Positions 55,349-64,000 of a stretch of DNA of 64,000 bases are shown one piece after another. Origin of the DNA: Pseudomonas frederiksbergensis (GTDB lineage: Bacteria > Pseudomonadota > Gammaproteobacteria > Pseudomonadales > Pseudomonadaceae). The stretch lies in contig NZ_CP017886.1 in the NCBI RefSeq assembly GCF_001874645.1, positions 4,640,501 to 4,704,500 of the forward strand, in the 5' to 3' direction. Numbering within the stretch: position 1 is the first letter of the stretch; each line of letters begins with the position of its first letter. A program made the translations under genes and the position numbers. The notes under the pieces are model-generated. The model was given only the letters and a program-made list of their open reading frames with translations. It was not told the DNA's origin and searched no databases.

Positions 55349-56104
55349 ATGACTGAGGAGCGCGTCGAGCATCTGCTCGCCGAGGTGCACGATGAATTCG
55401 GCATGATCCGGGTGCTGGAAGTGGCGGATTATCGTTTTCTCGAATTTGGCGACGCCATCGAGCAGAGCTGCGTGTTCACCGCCGACCCGAGCTGGCTCGA
55501 GTACGACTACACCCGCGCGATGCTGATTGGCGCGCTGTGCCATGAACAACCGGAAAGCGCGCTGTTTCTTGGTCTGGGTGCGGGCACCCTGACTCAGGCG
55601 TGCCTGAAGTTCCTGCCGCTGGAAGACGTCGAAGCGATCGAGTTGCGCCCGGACGTACCACGCCTGGCCATCGAGTACCTGGGGCTGGACGACGATCCTC
55701 GTCTGTATATTCGCATCGGCGACGCCCTCGAGTTGCTCGAGACGGCGGAGTCGGCGGATCTGATTTTCGTCGACCTTTATACCGATGTCGGTCCGGGTGT
55801 CGGTCATTTGGCCTGGGGGTTTCTGGAAAACTGTCAGAAACGCCTGAATCCAGGCGGCTGGCTGGTGATCAATCAATGGGCGACCGATGACGGCAAGCCG
55901 CTGGGCGCGGCATTACTGCGCGGGCTCTATCACCGACATTATTGGGAACTGCCGGTGAAGGAGGGAAATGTGATCCTGATCGTGCCATCCGACCTTGACC
56001 AGGAACTGGACATGCAAGGGTTGACCGCCCGAGCTGAAGCACTGGCGCCTCGGTTGGGTTACTCGTTGCAGTCGCTGATCAAGGCGATTCGCCCCGCCAC
56101 CTGA
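55349..56104 (+). CDS. Spermidine synthase-like protein (PABS fold)
   Basis: A 251-residue protein with the Rossmann core of polyamine synthases and methyltransferases: ALFLGLGAGTLTQACLKFLP, VEAIELRPDVPRLAIEYLGL, LYIRIGDALELLE and ADLIFVDLYTDVGPG. The spermidine synthase catalytic Asp region (DxxTPVG) is changed, so polyamine synthesis is uncertain. GGAGACG precedes the ATG. Confidence 0.82.
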   Translation: MTEERVEHLLAEVHDEFGMIRVLEVADYRFLEFGDAIEQSCVFTADPSWLEYDYTRAMLIGALCHEQPESALFLGLGAGTLTQACLKFLPLEDVEAIELRPDVPRLAIEYLGLDDDPRLYIRIGDALELLETAESADLIFVDLYTDVGPGVGHLAWGFLENCQKRLNPGGWLVINQWATDDGKPLGAALLRGLYHRHYWELPVKEGNVILIVPSDLDQELDMQGLTARAEALAPRLGYSLQSLIKAIRPAT

Positions 56105-56135
56105 AGGTCGCGCAAGTTCGGTGGAAGGAACCTCC

Positions 56136-56226
56136 CGTAGGAGCTGCCGCAGGCTGCGATCTTTTGACCTTGATCTTCAGCGCACTTGAAGGAGCAAAAG
56201 ATCGCAGCCTGCGGCAGCTCCTACAG
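56136..56226. repeat. REPIN
   Basis: GTAGGAGCTGCCGCAGGCTG (56138-56157) and its inverted arm ending CTGCGGCAGCTCCTAC form a near-perfect palindrome with a short spacer, between two convergent genes. Confidence 0.93.
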
Positions 56227-56230
56227 CTCC

Positions 56231-57022
56231 TCAGTGCCCTTTGAAGATTCCGGGGCGCTTTTCGATCATTGATCGCACACCCTCCTTGGCGTCTTCGCTG
56301 TTGAGCAACTTCTTGACCAGCGGTGGCAAACCCAATGCCGCCGCTGTTTCGCCCTCCAGGTGAGCCTGGCGTGCGGACTGCAAGGTCGCCTGAACGCCCA
56401 GCGGTGCCTGCCGGGCGATGCGTTCTGCCAACTCGATCGCACGAGGTAACAGGTCTTCGCTGGCCATCACTTCTTGCACCAACCCCAGGCGCAAGGCTTC
56501 ATGGGCATCGAACTCATCGCCGGTCAGCAGCCAGCGCATGGCATTGCCCCAACCGGCTATCTGATGCAGGCGCAGGGTTGCACCGCCAAAGGGGAAGATG
56601 CCGCGCTGCACTTCCATTTGTGCAAAACGGGTGTTGCTGGCGCAGAGATTGATATCGGCAGCCAGCATCAGCTCGATGCCGATGGTCAGGCAATAGCCCT
56701 GAGCCGCAACAATCACCGGTTTGCTGACCCTGGGGCCAACGAACACGCCCCACGGATCGCAACCGTCGGCCGGAGCTTGCCAGCCTTCGGCCAACGCAGC
56801 GCTGACGTTCGCCAGGTCGAGCCCGGCGGTAAAGTGCTCGCCATGACCGAACACCACCGCGACGCGGGCCTCGCTGTCGGCCTCGAACTCGCCATAGGCC
56901 AGGCTCAGCGCGTTGAGCAAATCGAGGTCAAACGCATTGCGCTTGGCCACCCGGTCCAGCCCGATCAACAGGACATGACCGCGCCGTTCTCGGGTGACAC
57001 GACTGCAATCAGGCTGATTCAT
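56231..57022 (-). CDS. Crotonase/enoyl-CoA hydratase family protein
   Basis: A 263-residue crotonase. The oxyanion-hole strands are GEHFTAGLDLANVS and KPVIVAAQGYCLTIGIELML; RFAQMEVQRGIFPFGGATLR contains the position usually held by catalytic Glu. The C-terminal segment ends RSMIEKRPGIFKGH. Substrate is not predictable. The ATG at 57022 is chosen because upstream in-frame codons extend into a region with no homology. Confidence 0.9.
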   Translation of the reverse strand: MNQPDCSRVTRERRGHVLLIGLDRVAKRNAFDLDLLNALSLAYGEFEADSEARVAVVFGHGEHFTAGLDLANVSAALAEGWQAPADGCDPWGVFVGPRVSKPVIVAAQGYCLTIGIELMLAADINLCASNTRFAQMEVQRGIFPFGGATLRLHQIAGWGNAMRWLLTGDEFDAHEALRLGLVQEVMASEDLLPRAIELAERIARQAPLGVQATLQSARQAHLEGETAAALGLPPLVKKLLNSEDAKEGVRSMIEKRPGIFKGH

Positions 57023-57220
57023 GGGGCATTTCCTCGGACGGGGAAGGGGGGGCTCAGACCAAAGGTCATGGCCTGAAAGATGAACCGTTTCAGTGTCATG
57101 ACCAACGGGGCCGGGCCTTTGAAAAATAGACCGCCACGCGATTATCCGCAAAGCCTGTGACACTCCTGCGTCTACAGGCTTTTTCCGATAAATAAAGCTC
57201 CCTTTTTTGGCGAATTCCGG

Positions 57221-57445
57221 TATAGTGCGCGCCGGTCTTTAGCCAGGCCGCGTTCAGGTAGCGCAATTCCCCGAAGTCAGCTTCGGCTGCACGTCCGCAC
57301 AGCGGACTCTTCCTTGACGAATCTTTTTCATTCATTCGTTTTCGCAAATCCCCGCCGACAAAGCAGCCAGGGCGACTCTTGAGTCTTACACGGCATGCGC
57401 AGCTTTGGAGCATGGGTCTTTGCGGATGCACTTTGAGGCAGACCC
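57221..57445 (+). promoter_or_regulatory. Promoter and long structured leader of deaD
   Basis: TATAGT (57221-57226) is a good -10 box; no clear -35 is seen. The leader of over 200 bases contains hairpins CCGAAG/CTTCGG (57271-57286) and GTCCGC/GCGGAC (57293-57307). DEAD-box cold-shock helicase genes often have long leaders involved in cold induction and autoregulation. TTTGAGG precedes the start codon. Confidence 0.55.
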
Positions 57446-59119
57446 ATGACCCAGGAAACCGGCGGCTTCGCCGCTTTTAATCTTAATCCGAATATTCTTG
57501 CAGCCGTCATTGCGACTGGCTACGAAGAGCCTTCGGCTATTCAGCAGCAATCGATCCCGATCATTATGGCCGGTCACGACATGATTGGTCAGGCGCAAAC
57601 CGGTACGGGTAAAACCGCTGCGTTCGCCCTGCCGATCCTGCATCGCATCGATCCTGCTAAGCGCGAACCGCAAGCCCTGATCCTGGCGCCAACCCGTGAG
57701 TTGGCGCTGCAAGTAGCAACCGCTTTCGAAACCTACGCCAAGCAAATGCCGGGCGTTACTGTTGTGGCCGTTTACGGCGGCGCGCCGATGGGCCCGCAAC
57801 TGAAAGCAATCCGTAATGGCGCACAGATCGTTGTCGCCACTCCGGGCCGTCTGTGCGACCACCTGCGTCGTGACGAAAAAGTTCTGGCGACCGTGAACCA
57901 CCTGGTTCTCGACGAAGCCGACGAAATGCTCAAGCTGGGTTTCATGGATGACCTGGAAGTTATCTTCAAGGCCTTGCCAGCAACCCGTCAGACCGTATTG
58001 TTCTCGGCCACCCTGCCGCAGTCGATCCGTGCCATTGCCGAGCGCCATCTGCGCGATCCGCAGCATGTGAAGATCCAGACCAAGACTCAGACCGTTACCG
58101 CGATCGAACAGGCTCACCTGTTGGTTCACGCTGACCAGAAGACCTCGGCTGTATTGAGCCTGCTGGAAGTGGAAGATTTCGACGCGCTGATCATGTTCGT
58201 GCGTACCAAACAAGCCACCCTGGACCTGGCCAGTGCCCTGGAAGCCAAAGGCTACAAAGCCGCTGCGCTGAACGGTGACATTGCTCAGAACCAACGTGAG
58301 CGCGTGATCGAATCCCTCAAGGATGGTCGTCTGGACATCGTTGTGGCGACCGACGTTGCTGCGCGTGGTCTGGACGTTCCGCGTATCACTCACGTTTTCA
58401 ACGTTGATATGCCGTACGACCCGGAATCCTACGTTCACCGTATCGGCCGTACTGGCCGTGCCGGTCGCGAAGGTCGTGCACTGCTGCTGGTGACTCCACG
58501 TGAGCGCCGCATGCTGCAAGTGATCGAGCGTGTAACCGGTCAGAAGGTTGCTGAAGTTCGCCTGCCGGACGCTCAAGCCGTTCTCGATGCGCGCATCAAG
58601 AAGCTGACCAACAGCCTGTCGCCGCTGGTGGCCGATGCCGAATCGACTCACGGTGATCTGCTGGATCGTCTGACTGCCGACATCGGTTGCACCCCGCGTG
58701 CACTGGCCGCTGCTCTGCTGCGCAAGGCTACTAACGCTCAAGCACTGACTCTGGCTGCCATCGAGAAAGAACGTCCACTGGTGCCGAACAACGCACCGCG
58801 TGGCGATCGTCCAGAGCGTACCGGTGATCGTCCGGACCGTGGTGACCGCGAGCGTCGCGCTCCGATCCCACTGGCCGAAGGCCGTGCTCGTTGCCGTACC
58901 GCACTGGGTGCGCGTGATGGTATCGCTGCCAAAAACCTGCTGGGCGCCATTCTCAACGAAGGTGGTCTGGCTCGCGAAGCAATCGGTCGTATCCAGGTGC
59001 GTGACAGCTTCAGCCTGGTCGAGTTGCCGGAAGATGGTCTGGAGCGTCTGCTGACCAAACTGAAGGACACTCGTGTTGCCGGTAAGCAGCTGAAACTGCG
59101 TCGCTATCGCGAAGATTGA
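57446..59119 (+). CDS. deaD: DEAD-box RNA helicase DeaD/CsdA
   Basis: A 557-residue ATP-dependent RNA helicase. Motifs in order: Q-motif region FAAFNLNPNILAAVIATGYE with AIQQQSIP, motif I AQTGTGKT, Ia PTRELALQ, Ib TPGR, II DEAD, III SAT, IV IMFVRTKQ, V ATDVAARGLDVP and VI HRIGRTGRAG. A linker rich in Arg, Gly, Asp and Pro (RGDRPERTGDRPDRGDRERR) leads to a DbpA-like RNA-binding domain (GARDGIAAKNLLGAILNEGG). It remodels ribosomal precursors and mRNAs, especially in the cold. Confidence 0.97.
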   Translation: MTQETGGFAAFNLNPNILAAVIATGYEEPSAIQQQSIPIIMAGHDMIGQAQTGTGKTAAFALPILHRIDPAKREPQALILAPTRELALQVATAFETYAKQMPGVTVVAVYGGAPMGPQLKAIRNGAQIVVATPGRLCDHLRRDEKVLATVNHLVLDEADEMLKLGFMDDLEVIFKALPATRQTVLFSATLPQSIRAIAERHLRDPQHVKIQTKTQTVTAIEQAHLLVHADQKTSAVLSLLEVEDFDALIMFVRTKQATLDLASALEAKGYKAAALNGDIAQNQRERVIESLKDGRLDIVVATDVAARGLDVPRITHVFNVDMPYDPESYVHRIGRTGRAGREGRALLLVTPRERRMLQVIERVTGQKVAEVRLPDAQAVLDARIKKLTNSLSPLVADAESTHGDLLDRLTADIGCTPRALAAALLRKATNAQALTLAAIEKERPLVPNNAPRGDRPERTGDRPDRGDRERRAPIPLAEGRARCRTALGARDGIAAKNLLGAILNEGGLAREAIGRIQVRDSFSLVELPEDGLERLLTKLKDTRVAGKQLKLRRYRED

Positions 59120-59147
59120 TCCGCTCTCGGGCTGATTGATCGCACAT

Positions 59148-59179
59148 AAAAAATCCCCGACTGGTTCGGGGATTTTTTT
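59148..59179 (+). terminator. Terminator of deaD
   Basis: AAAAAATCCCCGA and TCGGGGATTTTTT form a 13-bp stem with loop CTGGT and a T tract. Confidence 0.95.
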
Positions 59180-59189
59180 GCCTGTGAAA

Positions 59190-59271
59190 AAAGATCGCAG
59201 CCTGCGGCAGCTCCTACAGAGGAATGCGTTCTCATGTAGGAGCTGCCGCAGGCTGCGATCTTTTGATCTTG
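59190..59271. repeat. REPIN between deaD and the dioxygenase gene
   Basis: AAAGATCGCAGCCTGCGGCA and TGCCGCAGGCTGCGATCTTT are exact complements, with GCTCCTACA/TGTAGGAGC continuing the stem on the inner side. Confidence 0.95.
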
Positions 59272-59274
59272 GCG

Positions 59275-60042
59275 TTATCCGAAACGATAGATGTCCATAC
59301 CCAGCGCACCCATGGTGAAGCCTTGATGGACGATGCTGAACTCACCGCCAGCACCGCGAGCGAAGTACAGCGGCAGCAAGTGTTCGTCGCTGGGATGACT
59401 GCGCACGGCATTCGGGGCTTGCCGGCGATAATCGTGCAGGGCGGCTTCGTCGTTTGCGGCGAGCTTTTCAATGATCCAGTCACGAAAGGCTTTGGCCCAG
59501 GGTTCGACGCTTTCCGGGCCGGCATGCCAGTCCAGTTCGCGCAGGTTGTGGGTAATGCTGCCGGAACCAATCAGCAGCACGCCTTGCTCGCGCAGGCTGG
59601 ACAAGGCATGACCGACGCGGGTTTGCAGGGCAGGACCGAGGCGACTTGGCAGTGACACTTGCACCACGGGAATGTCGGCCCGGGGATACATCAGAGACAG
59701 CGGCACCCAAACACCATGATCGAACGGGCGCTGGCTATCGAGCTGTGCTGGCAAGCCATCCGCCTTGAGTAATCCGGCGACCTGCGCCGCGAGTTCCGGC
59801 TGGCCGGGTGCGGGGTATTGCACCGCGAACAGTGCGGCGGGGAATCCGCCGAAGTCGTGCCAGGTTTCCGGTTGTTCAGCGCTGCCGACGTGCAGGTCCT
59901 GGCTTTCCCAGTGTGCGGAAACGATCACGATGGCCTTGGGCTTCGGCAGCTCGCTGGCCAGGTGGGCCAGCGCCGGGCCACTGGCGCCAGGCTCCAGTGC
60001 AAGCATGGGTGAGCCGTGAGAGATAAACAGGCTGGGGAACAT
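59275..60042 (-). CDS. ygiD: DODA-type extradiol dioxygenase (YgiD-like)
   Basis: A 255-residue protein of the LigB superfamily. Metal ligands are in LFISHGSPML, IVSAHWES and SHPSDEHLLPLYFARGAGGE; RPFDHGVWVPLSLMYPRADI is a family hallmark. The E. coli homologue YgiD opens L-DOPA at the 4,5 position. The physiological substrate is unknown. The ribosome-binding site is weak. Confidence 0.9.
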   Translation of the reverse strand: MFPSLFISHGSPMLALEPGASGPALAHLASELPKPKAIVIVSAHWESQDLHVGSAEQPETWHDFGGFPAALFAVQYPAPGQPELAAQVAGLLKADGLPAQLDSQRPFDHGVWVPLSLMYPRADIPVVQVSLPSRLGPALQTRVGHALSSLREQGVLLIGSGSITHNLRELDWHAGPESVEPWAKAFRDWIIEKLAANDEAALHDYRRQAPNAVRSHPSDEHLLPLYFARGAGGEFSIVHQGFTMGALGMDIYRFG

Positions 60043-60145
60043 GAGTAAGGTCCTGAGCGTTAAGATGGGAACATCTTCAGTCAGATCATTGATCTAAATC
60101 TAATATAAGTTTTAGGGCATATAGATCGAATTATCAGGGGGATTT

Positions 60146-60802
60146 ATGCAGCCGGAGTTTTGGCAAAAGCGTTGGGAGCTCAATCAGATCGGTTTCCATC
60201 AGTCAGAGGTTAATCCTTATTTGCAGCAATACTGGCCGCAATTGAATCTGACGGAGGGCTCGCAGGTACTGGTGCCGCTCTGTGGGAAAAGTCTTGATCT
60301 CGTCTGGCTGGCAGGGCAGGGACACCCGGTGTTGGGCGTCGAGTTATCGGAAAAGGCCGTGGAGGAATTTTTCCGTGAGCAGGAACTGACGCCGCAGATC
60401 ACCGAACGAGGTGCATTCAAGGTTTACCGGGCGGGGTCCCTCGCGTTGTGGTGCGGAGATTTTTTCGGCCTGACCGCAGACGATGTGGCCGATTGTGCGG
60501 CCGTCTATGATCGGGCGGCGCTGATTGCCTTGCCGCCGCCCATGCGCGAGCAATACGCAGCGCACTTGAGCCGGATTTTGCCGTCAGCCTGTGAGGGCTT
60601 GTTGATTACGATGGACTACGATCAGGCGCAGATGGCTGGACCACCGTTTTCTGTGAGGGATGACGATGTGCAGGCGTTGCTGGCGGGGCGCTGGCAGCTT
60701 GATTTCTGTGAGGTGCGGGACATTCTGGGGGAGAGCTGGAAGTTCCTCCAGGCCGGCGTTACGCGGCTTGAAGAGCGGGTTTATAGATTGATGGCTCGCT
60801 AA
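60146..60802 (+). CDS. tpm: Thiopurine S-methyltransferase
   Basis: A 218-residue SAM-dependent methyltransferase. [20 protein letters not shown] at the start, [20 protein letters not shown] for SAM binding, [20 protein letters not shown] and [20 protein letters not shown] are all TPMT hallmarks. Bacterial TPMT methylates thiopurines and also tellurite and selenium compounds. AGGGGG precedes the ATG. Confidence 0.95.
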   Translation: MQPEFWQKRWELNQIGFHQSEVNPYLQQYWPQLNLTEGSQVLVPLCGKSLDLVWLAGQGHPVLGVELSEKAVEEFFREQELTPQITERGAFKVYRAGSLALWCGDFFGLTADDVADCAAVYDRAALIALPPPMREQYAAHLSRILPSACEGLLITMDYDQAQMAGPPFSVRDDDVQALLAGRWQLDFCEVRDILGESWKFLQAGVTRLEERVYRLMAR

Positions 60803-60805
60803 ACA

Positions 60806-60888
60806 GCAAAAGATCGCAGGCTTCGCCAGCTCCTGCAGAAGAACATTCCACTGTAGGAGCTGGCGAAGCCTGCGATCTTTTGATCTTC
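60806..60888. repeat. REPIN between tpm and htpX
   Basis: AAAAGATCGCAGGCTTCGCC and GGCGAAGCCTGCGATCTTTT are exact complements. The core is GGCTTCGCC rather than CCTGCGG, a second sequence variant of the family. Confidence 0.95.
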
Positions 60889-60937
60889 AAGGCATAAAAA
60901 GGAGCGACCTAGTCGCCCCTTTTTACCGAAGGATCTG

Positions 60938-61825
60938 TCAGCCGCGACGACGCAGTGCGTCGATACGCTCTTCCAGTGGCGGGTGGCTCATGAACATGCG
61001 AGCGAACCCTTGCTTGATGCCACCGTTGATGCCGAAGGCATTCAGGGTGTCCGGCATGTGTACCGGCAGGCCTTGTTCCGAGCGCAAGCGCTGCAGGGCG
61101 CCGATCATGGCGCTGGTGCCGGCCAGGCGGGCGCCAGCTTCGTCTGCGCGGAATTCGCGTTTACGCGAGAACCACATGACGATCGAACTGGCCAGGAAGC
61201 CCAGTACCAGTTCGGCGAAGATGGTCGCGACATAGTAGGCAATGCCTTGGCCTTCTTCGTTTTTGAAGATCACCTTGTCGACGAAATTACCGATGATCCG
61301 CGCGAAGAACATTACGAAGGTGTTCACCACGCCCTGAATCAGTGCCAGCGTCACCATGTCGCCATTGGCCACGTGACCAATTTCGTGGGCCAGAACGGCT
61401 TTCACTTCATCGGGCGAAAAACGCTCGAGCAAGCCTTGGCTGACCGCGACCAGCGCATCGTTCTTGTTCCAGCCGGTGGCGAAGGCGTTAGCCTCGTACG
61501 CCGGGAAAATCCCGACTTCAGGCATCTTGATTCCGGCTTCGCGGGACAGCTGCTCGACGGTTTGCAGCAGCCATTGTTCATGGCGAGTGCGCGGCTGGCT
61601 GATGATTTGGGTGCTGGTGCTCATTTTCGCCATCCACTTGGAGATGAACAGCGAGAACAGCGAGCCGGCGAAACCAAAGACCGCACAGAAAATCAGCAGC
61701 TGATTGAGGTTGAGATCAACCCCATTGGCCGCCATGAACCCGTTGAAGCCGAATAGGCTCAGGGTGATGCTGGCAATCAGCACGACCGCCAGGTTAGTGG
61801 CCAAAAACAGCAGGATGCGCATCAT
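60938..61825 (-). CDS. htpX: Membrane zinc protease HtpX
   Basis: A 295-residue M48B metalloprotease. Two N-terminal membrane helices ([40 protein letters not shown]) precede the zinc site [13 protein letters not shown] and the third ligand Glu in [14 protein letters not shown], with two more helices between. It degrades misfolded membrane proteins. A clear promoter lies upstream. Confidence 0.97.
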   Translation of the reverse strand: MMRILLFLATNLAVVLIASITLSLFGFNGFMAANGVDLNLNQLLIFCAVFGFAGSLFSLFISKWMAKMSTSTQIISQPRTRHEQWLLQTVEQLSREAGIKMPEVGIFPAYEANAFATGWNKNDALVAVSQGLLERFSPDEVKAVLAHEIGHVANGDMVTLALIQGVVNTFVMFFARIIGNFVDKVIFKNEEGQGIAYYVATIFAELVLGFLASSIVMWFSRKREFRADEAGARLAGTSAMIGALQRLRSEQGLPVHMPDTLNAFGINGGIKQGFARMFMSHPPLEERIDALRRRG

Positions 61826-61870
61826 GGTTGTAGAAATCTCCTCGTGCTAAATATGTAGCGTACTGCGGGG

Positions 61871-61899
61871 TATATAAGGTGCCGCGCCGGGCTATTCAA
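61871..61899 (-). promoter_or_regulatory. htpX promoter
   Basis: On the minus strand TTGAAT (61899-61894), a 17-base spacer and TATATA (61876-61871) match a sigma-70 promoter closely. The start would be near 61863, about 38 bases before the ATG, with CGAGGAG as ribosome-binding site. Confidence 0.7.
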
Positions 61900-62100
61900 C
61901 CGGGTGACTATTTCAAACTGTGTCCTACAGCTGGATTCTAGACGCTTGCAGGACATTTCTGACGTCACCTGAAGAGATAGTTGGCTGGATTTTGCTTTCA
62001 CAAGTCCCGCCGCTATTAGGCGTAACCGGCAGTTGCGTAAATCCGCCAGCACTCAAGGCGCTGTCGCAGTCGAAGAGTGGAGATATGTTGCTGAATTAAT
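61900..62100. other. Intergenic stretch, nothing recognised
   Basis: Between the htpX promoter and the hairpin behind alaA I see no gene with a supported start and no repeat of the local families. Confidence 0.5.
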
Positions 62101-62130
62101 CGCCGAGGGCCTTTTAGAGGCCCTTGGCGT
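62101..62130 (-). terminator. Hairpin after alaA
   Basis: CGCCGAGGGCC and GGCCCTTGGCG pair with one wobble or mismatch around TTTTAGA. No T run follows on the minus strand, so it may only stabilise the transcript end. Confidence 0.45.
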
Positions 62131-62138
62131 CATAGCGC

Positions 62139-63350
62139 TTACTGGCGATAGGACTTGAGGAAGTTGCCGATCCGACCGATAGCCATGTCCAGGTCGTCCA
62201 CCCGTGGCAGAGTCACGACGCGGAAGTGGTCCGGCCACGGCCAGTTGAAGGCTGTGCCCTGGACCACCAGCAGTTTTTCCGAGAGCAGCAGGTCGAGAAC
62301 GAACTTTTCATCGTTGTGGATCGGGCAGACTTTAGGGTCGATCCGCGGGAAGGCGTAGAGCGCGCCCATCGGTTTGACACAGCTGACGCCCGGGATGTCG
62401 TTGAGCAGTTCCCAGGTACGGTTGCGCTGTTCAAGCAGGCGCCCTTGCGGCAGTACCAGATCATTGATGCTCTGATAACCGCCCAGTGCGGTCTGGATCG
62501 CATGCTGGCTTGGCACGTTGGCGCACAGGCGCATGTTGGCCAGCATGTCGATGCCTTCGATGTAGCTTTGGGCATGATGCTTGGGGCCGGAAATGGCGAT
62601 CCAGCCGGAGCGGAAACCGGCAACCCGATAGGACTTGGACAGACCGTTGAAGGTCAGACACAGCAGGTCCGGCGCCAGGGATGCGGTGCAGATGTGCACG
62701 GCATCGTCGTACAGAATCTTGTCGTAGATCTCGTCGGAGAACACCACCAGGTTGTGCTGGCGAGCCAGTTCCAGCATGCCCAGCAGGACTTCTTTGGAAT
62801 ACACCGCACCGGTAGGGTTGTTCGGGTTGATGATGACCAACGCCTTGGTGTTCGGGGTGATCTTGGCCTTGATGTCGGCCAGGTCTGGCCACCAGTTGGC
62901 TTGCTCGTCGCACAGGTAGTGCACCGGATTACCGCCAGCCAGGCTGACCGCTGCGGTCCACAGCGGATAGTCGGGGGCCGGAACCAGCACTTCGTCGCCG
63001 TTGTTGAGCAGAGCCTGCATCGACATCACGATCAGCTCGGAAACGCCGTTGCCCAGGTAGATGTCTTCGATGCCGACACCTTCTACCTGTTTTTGCTGGT
63101 AATACTGCATGACGGCCTTGCGCGCACTGAACAGGCCTTTGGAGTCGCTGTAGCCTTGGGCGGTCGGCAGGTTGCGGATCACGTCCTGGAGGATTTCATC
63201 GGGCGCTTCGAAACCAAAAGGCGCCGGGTTGCCAATGTTCAGCTTGAGGATGCGATGGCCTTCCTCTTCCAGGCGTTTGGCGTGCTTGAGCACTGGGCCG
63301 CGAATGTCGTAGCAGACGTTGGCGAGCTTGTTCGATTTGCTGACCTGCAT
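62139..63350 (-). CDS. alaA: Glutamate-pyruvate (alanine) aminotransferase AlaA
   Basis: A 403-residue class I aminotransferase. KLANVCYDIRGPVLKHAKRL at the start, YLGNGVSELIVMSMQALLNN, PDYPLWTAAVSLAGG, VIINPNNPTGAVYSKEVLLG, FSDEIYDKILYD and the PLP lysine in FNGLSKSYRVAGFRSGW are those of AlaA. It makes alanine from pyruvate and glutamate. The ATG at 63350 removes a 53-residue unsupported extension. Confidence 0.95.
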   Translation of the reverse strand: MQVSKSNKLANVCYDIRGPVLKHAKRLEEEGHRILKLNIGNPAPFGFEAPDEILQDVIRNLPTAQGYSDSKGLFSARKAVMQYYQQKQVEGVGIEDIYLGNGVSELIVMSMQALLNNGDEVLVPAPDYPLWTAAVSLAGGNPVHYLCDEQANWWPDLADIKAKITPNTKALVIINPNNPTGAVYSKEVLLGMLELARQHNLVVFSDEIYDKILYDDAVHICTASLAPDLLCLTFNGLSKSYRVAGFRSGWIAISGPKHHAQSYIEGIDMLANMRLCANVPSQHAIQTALGGYQSINDLVLPQGRLLEQRNRTWELLNDIPGVSCVKPMGALYAFPRIDPKVCPIHNDEKFVLDLLLSEKLLVVQGTAFNWPWPDHFRVVTLPRVDDLDMAIGRIGNFLKSYRQ

Positions 63351-63575
63351 GGCGATGTGTTCCCGAAAATGAACGATCCAGACGCTGTATGAACTACCGT
63401 ACTGGGAATCCTGTGTTTTCACACTGGCCCGGCGCCTTGGGGTTAGCGCACCAAAATCCGTTTGAATGCGTGTAACGCGGCTGCCAGACTGGCATTTAAC
63501 GAGGCGCAATCATACGTGCCGCCTGATCCGTGGAAAAGGTACAGATCAGGCTTTTTCCGATGCAGAGGTATGACG

Positions 63576-63971
63576 ATGGAAAAGTTGGAAAAAACCCTGG
63601 AAGAATGGCGCGCGATGCTCGACCCGGAGCAGTACAACGTTTGTCGTCTGAAGGGCACCGAGCGGCCGTTCTCGGGCCAGTACAACGGCACTAAAACCGA
63701 GGGTGTCTATCACTGCATCTGCTGCAACGAACCGCTGTTCGATTCAAAAGCCAAGTTCGATTCAGGCTGTGGCTGGCCGAGCTTCTATGAGCCGATCGGC
63801 GAGAGCGCCATGATCGAGATTCGCGATATCAGCCACGGCATGATTCGTACCGAGGTGGTCTGCGCCAAGTGCGACGCACACTTGGGGCATGTATTCCCGG
63901 ATGGCCCGCCGCCGACCGGCCTGCGGTATTGCATCAATTCGGTGTGCCTGGACCTGGTGCCGCGCTCGTGA
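63576..63971 (+). CDS. msrB: Peptide-methionine (R)-S-oxide reductase
   Basis: A 131-residue MsrB. Zinc-binding CxxC pairs are CICCNE and CAKCDAHLG; the substrate pocket is [13 protein letters not shown], and the catalytic cysteine lies in [13 protein letters not shown]. It reduces methionine R-sulfoxide in proteins. AGAGG suits the ATG at 63576; an ATG at 63570 is too close to it. The gene diverges from alaA. Confidence 0.97.
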   Translation: MEKLEKTLEEWRAMLDPEQYNVCRLKGTERPFSGQYNGTKTEGVYHCICCNEPLFDSKAKFDSGCGWPSFYEPIGESAMIEIRDISHGMIRTEVVCAKCDAHLGHVFPDGPPPTGLRYCINSVCLDLVPRS

Positions 63972-63980
63972 TGCGAGCCA

Positions 63981-64000
63981 TGTAGGAGCTGCCGCAGGCT
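63981..64000. repeat. REP arm at the window edge
   Basis: TGTAGGAGCTGCCGCAGGCT continues to the last base; it is one arm of the local REPIN family, cut by the window end. Confidence 0.85.

Noticed and set aside
57386..58741. A 451-codon minus-strand frame across deaD
   Set aside because: It is fully opposite a well-supported helicase gene with all motifs. The minus-strand translation has no recognisable family.

Overview
The window looks like chromosomal DNA of a fluorescens-type Pseudomonas. The grounds are the gene content (oprI, cysB, earP-efp, kdpFABC-kdpDE, ohr-ohrR, alaA, htpX, two DAHP synthases), the protein sequences, and a family of REP/REPIN palindromes around GCTGCCGCAGGCTGCGAT dotted between genes. 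No rRNA, tRNA or CRISPR array was found.

Left edge (1-1232): a nest of mobile DNA. A truncated IS110-family transposase abuts the remains of a group II intron, with an internally deleted maturase reading frame and recognisable domains V and VI. About 450 bases with no convincing gene follow.

Surface polysaccharide locus (1233-12072): a UDP-L-FucNAc-type 2-epimerase, a GT4 glycosyltransferase, a small PglC-like phosphoglycosyl transferase, a PglD-like acetyltransferase, a PglE-like aminotransferase and a membrane 4,6-dehydratase (WbpM/PglF type). Then come a WbpL/WecA-type initiating transferase, a second and almost identical dehydratase, and comEA. Together they suggest synthesis of a UDP-diacetylbacillosamine-type sugar and its loading on undecaprenyl phosphate. 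FnlA/FnlB, Wzx and Wzy are not in view, so the locus probably continues to the left. The 5' piece of a group II intron sits exactly behind the comEA terminator, so the locus is bracketed by intron debris: 3' piece on the left, 5' piece on the right, same strand.

Region 12595-15886: a GntR regulator carrying an in-frame 9-bp tandem repeat, a urea-carboxylase-associated (DUF1989) protein in the same unit, a small membrane protein and an ethanolamine-type APC permease. Region 16315-24310 is a complete potassium system, kdpF-A-B-C followed by the KdpD/KdpE two-component pair, with a REPIN between kdpC and kdpD.

Region 24441-39811 holds mostly housekeeping or envelope genes: a patatin-like lipase, a small lipoprotein, a CHAD protein, a thioesterase, a DUF962-like gene broken by an amber stop, a chemotaxis receptor, TatD, an MltF-like lytic transglycosylase, DoxX, GreB, the YbbP/YbbA-TesA divergent group, an L,D-transpeptidase and OprI. 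Region 40447-50364 holds an acetyltransferase, class I DAHP synthase, a PilZ protein diverging from a thioredoxin-like/PanE-like/5'-nucleotidase operon, a universal stress protein, CysB, a Gre-family protein, EarP with its target EF-P, and Ohr/OhrR.

Region 50523-63971 holds a TauE-type exporter, a LysR regulator, a DUF1127 protein, a YcaQ-type DNA glycosylase, class II DAHP synthase, a spermidine-synthase-like protein, a crotonase, the DeaD helicase with a long structured leader, a DODA-type dioxygenase, thiopurine methyltransferase, HtpX, AlaA and MsrB. The most unusual items are the intron pieces around the polysaccharide locus, the homogenised dehydratase pair, the repeat tract in the GntR gene, the amber-broken DUF962 gene and a possible structured leader RNA near 33172-33324.
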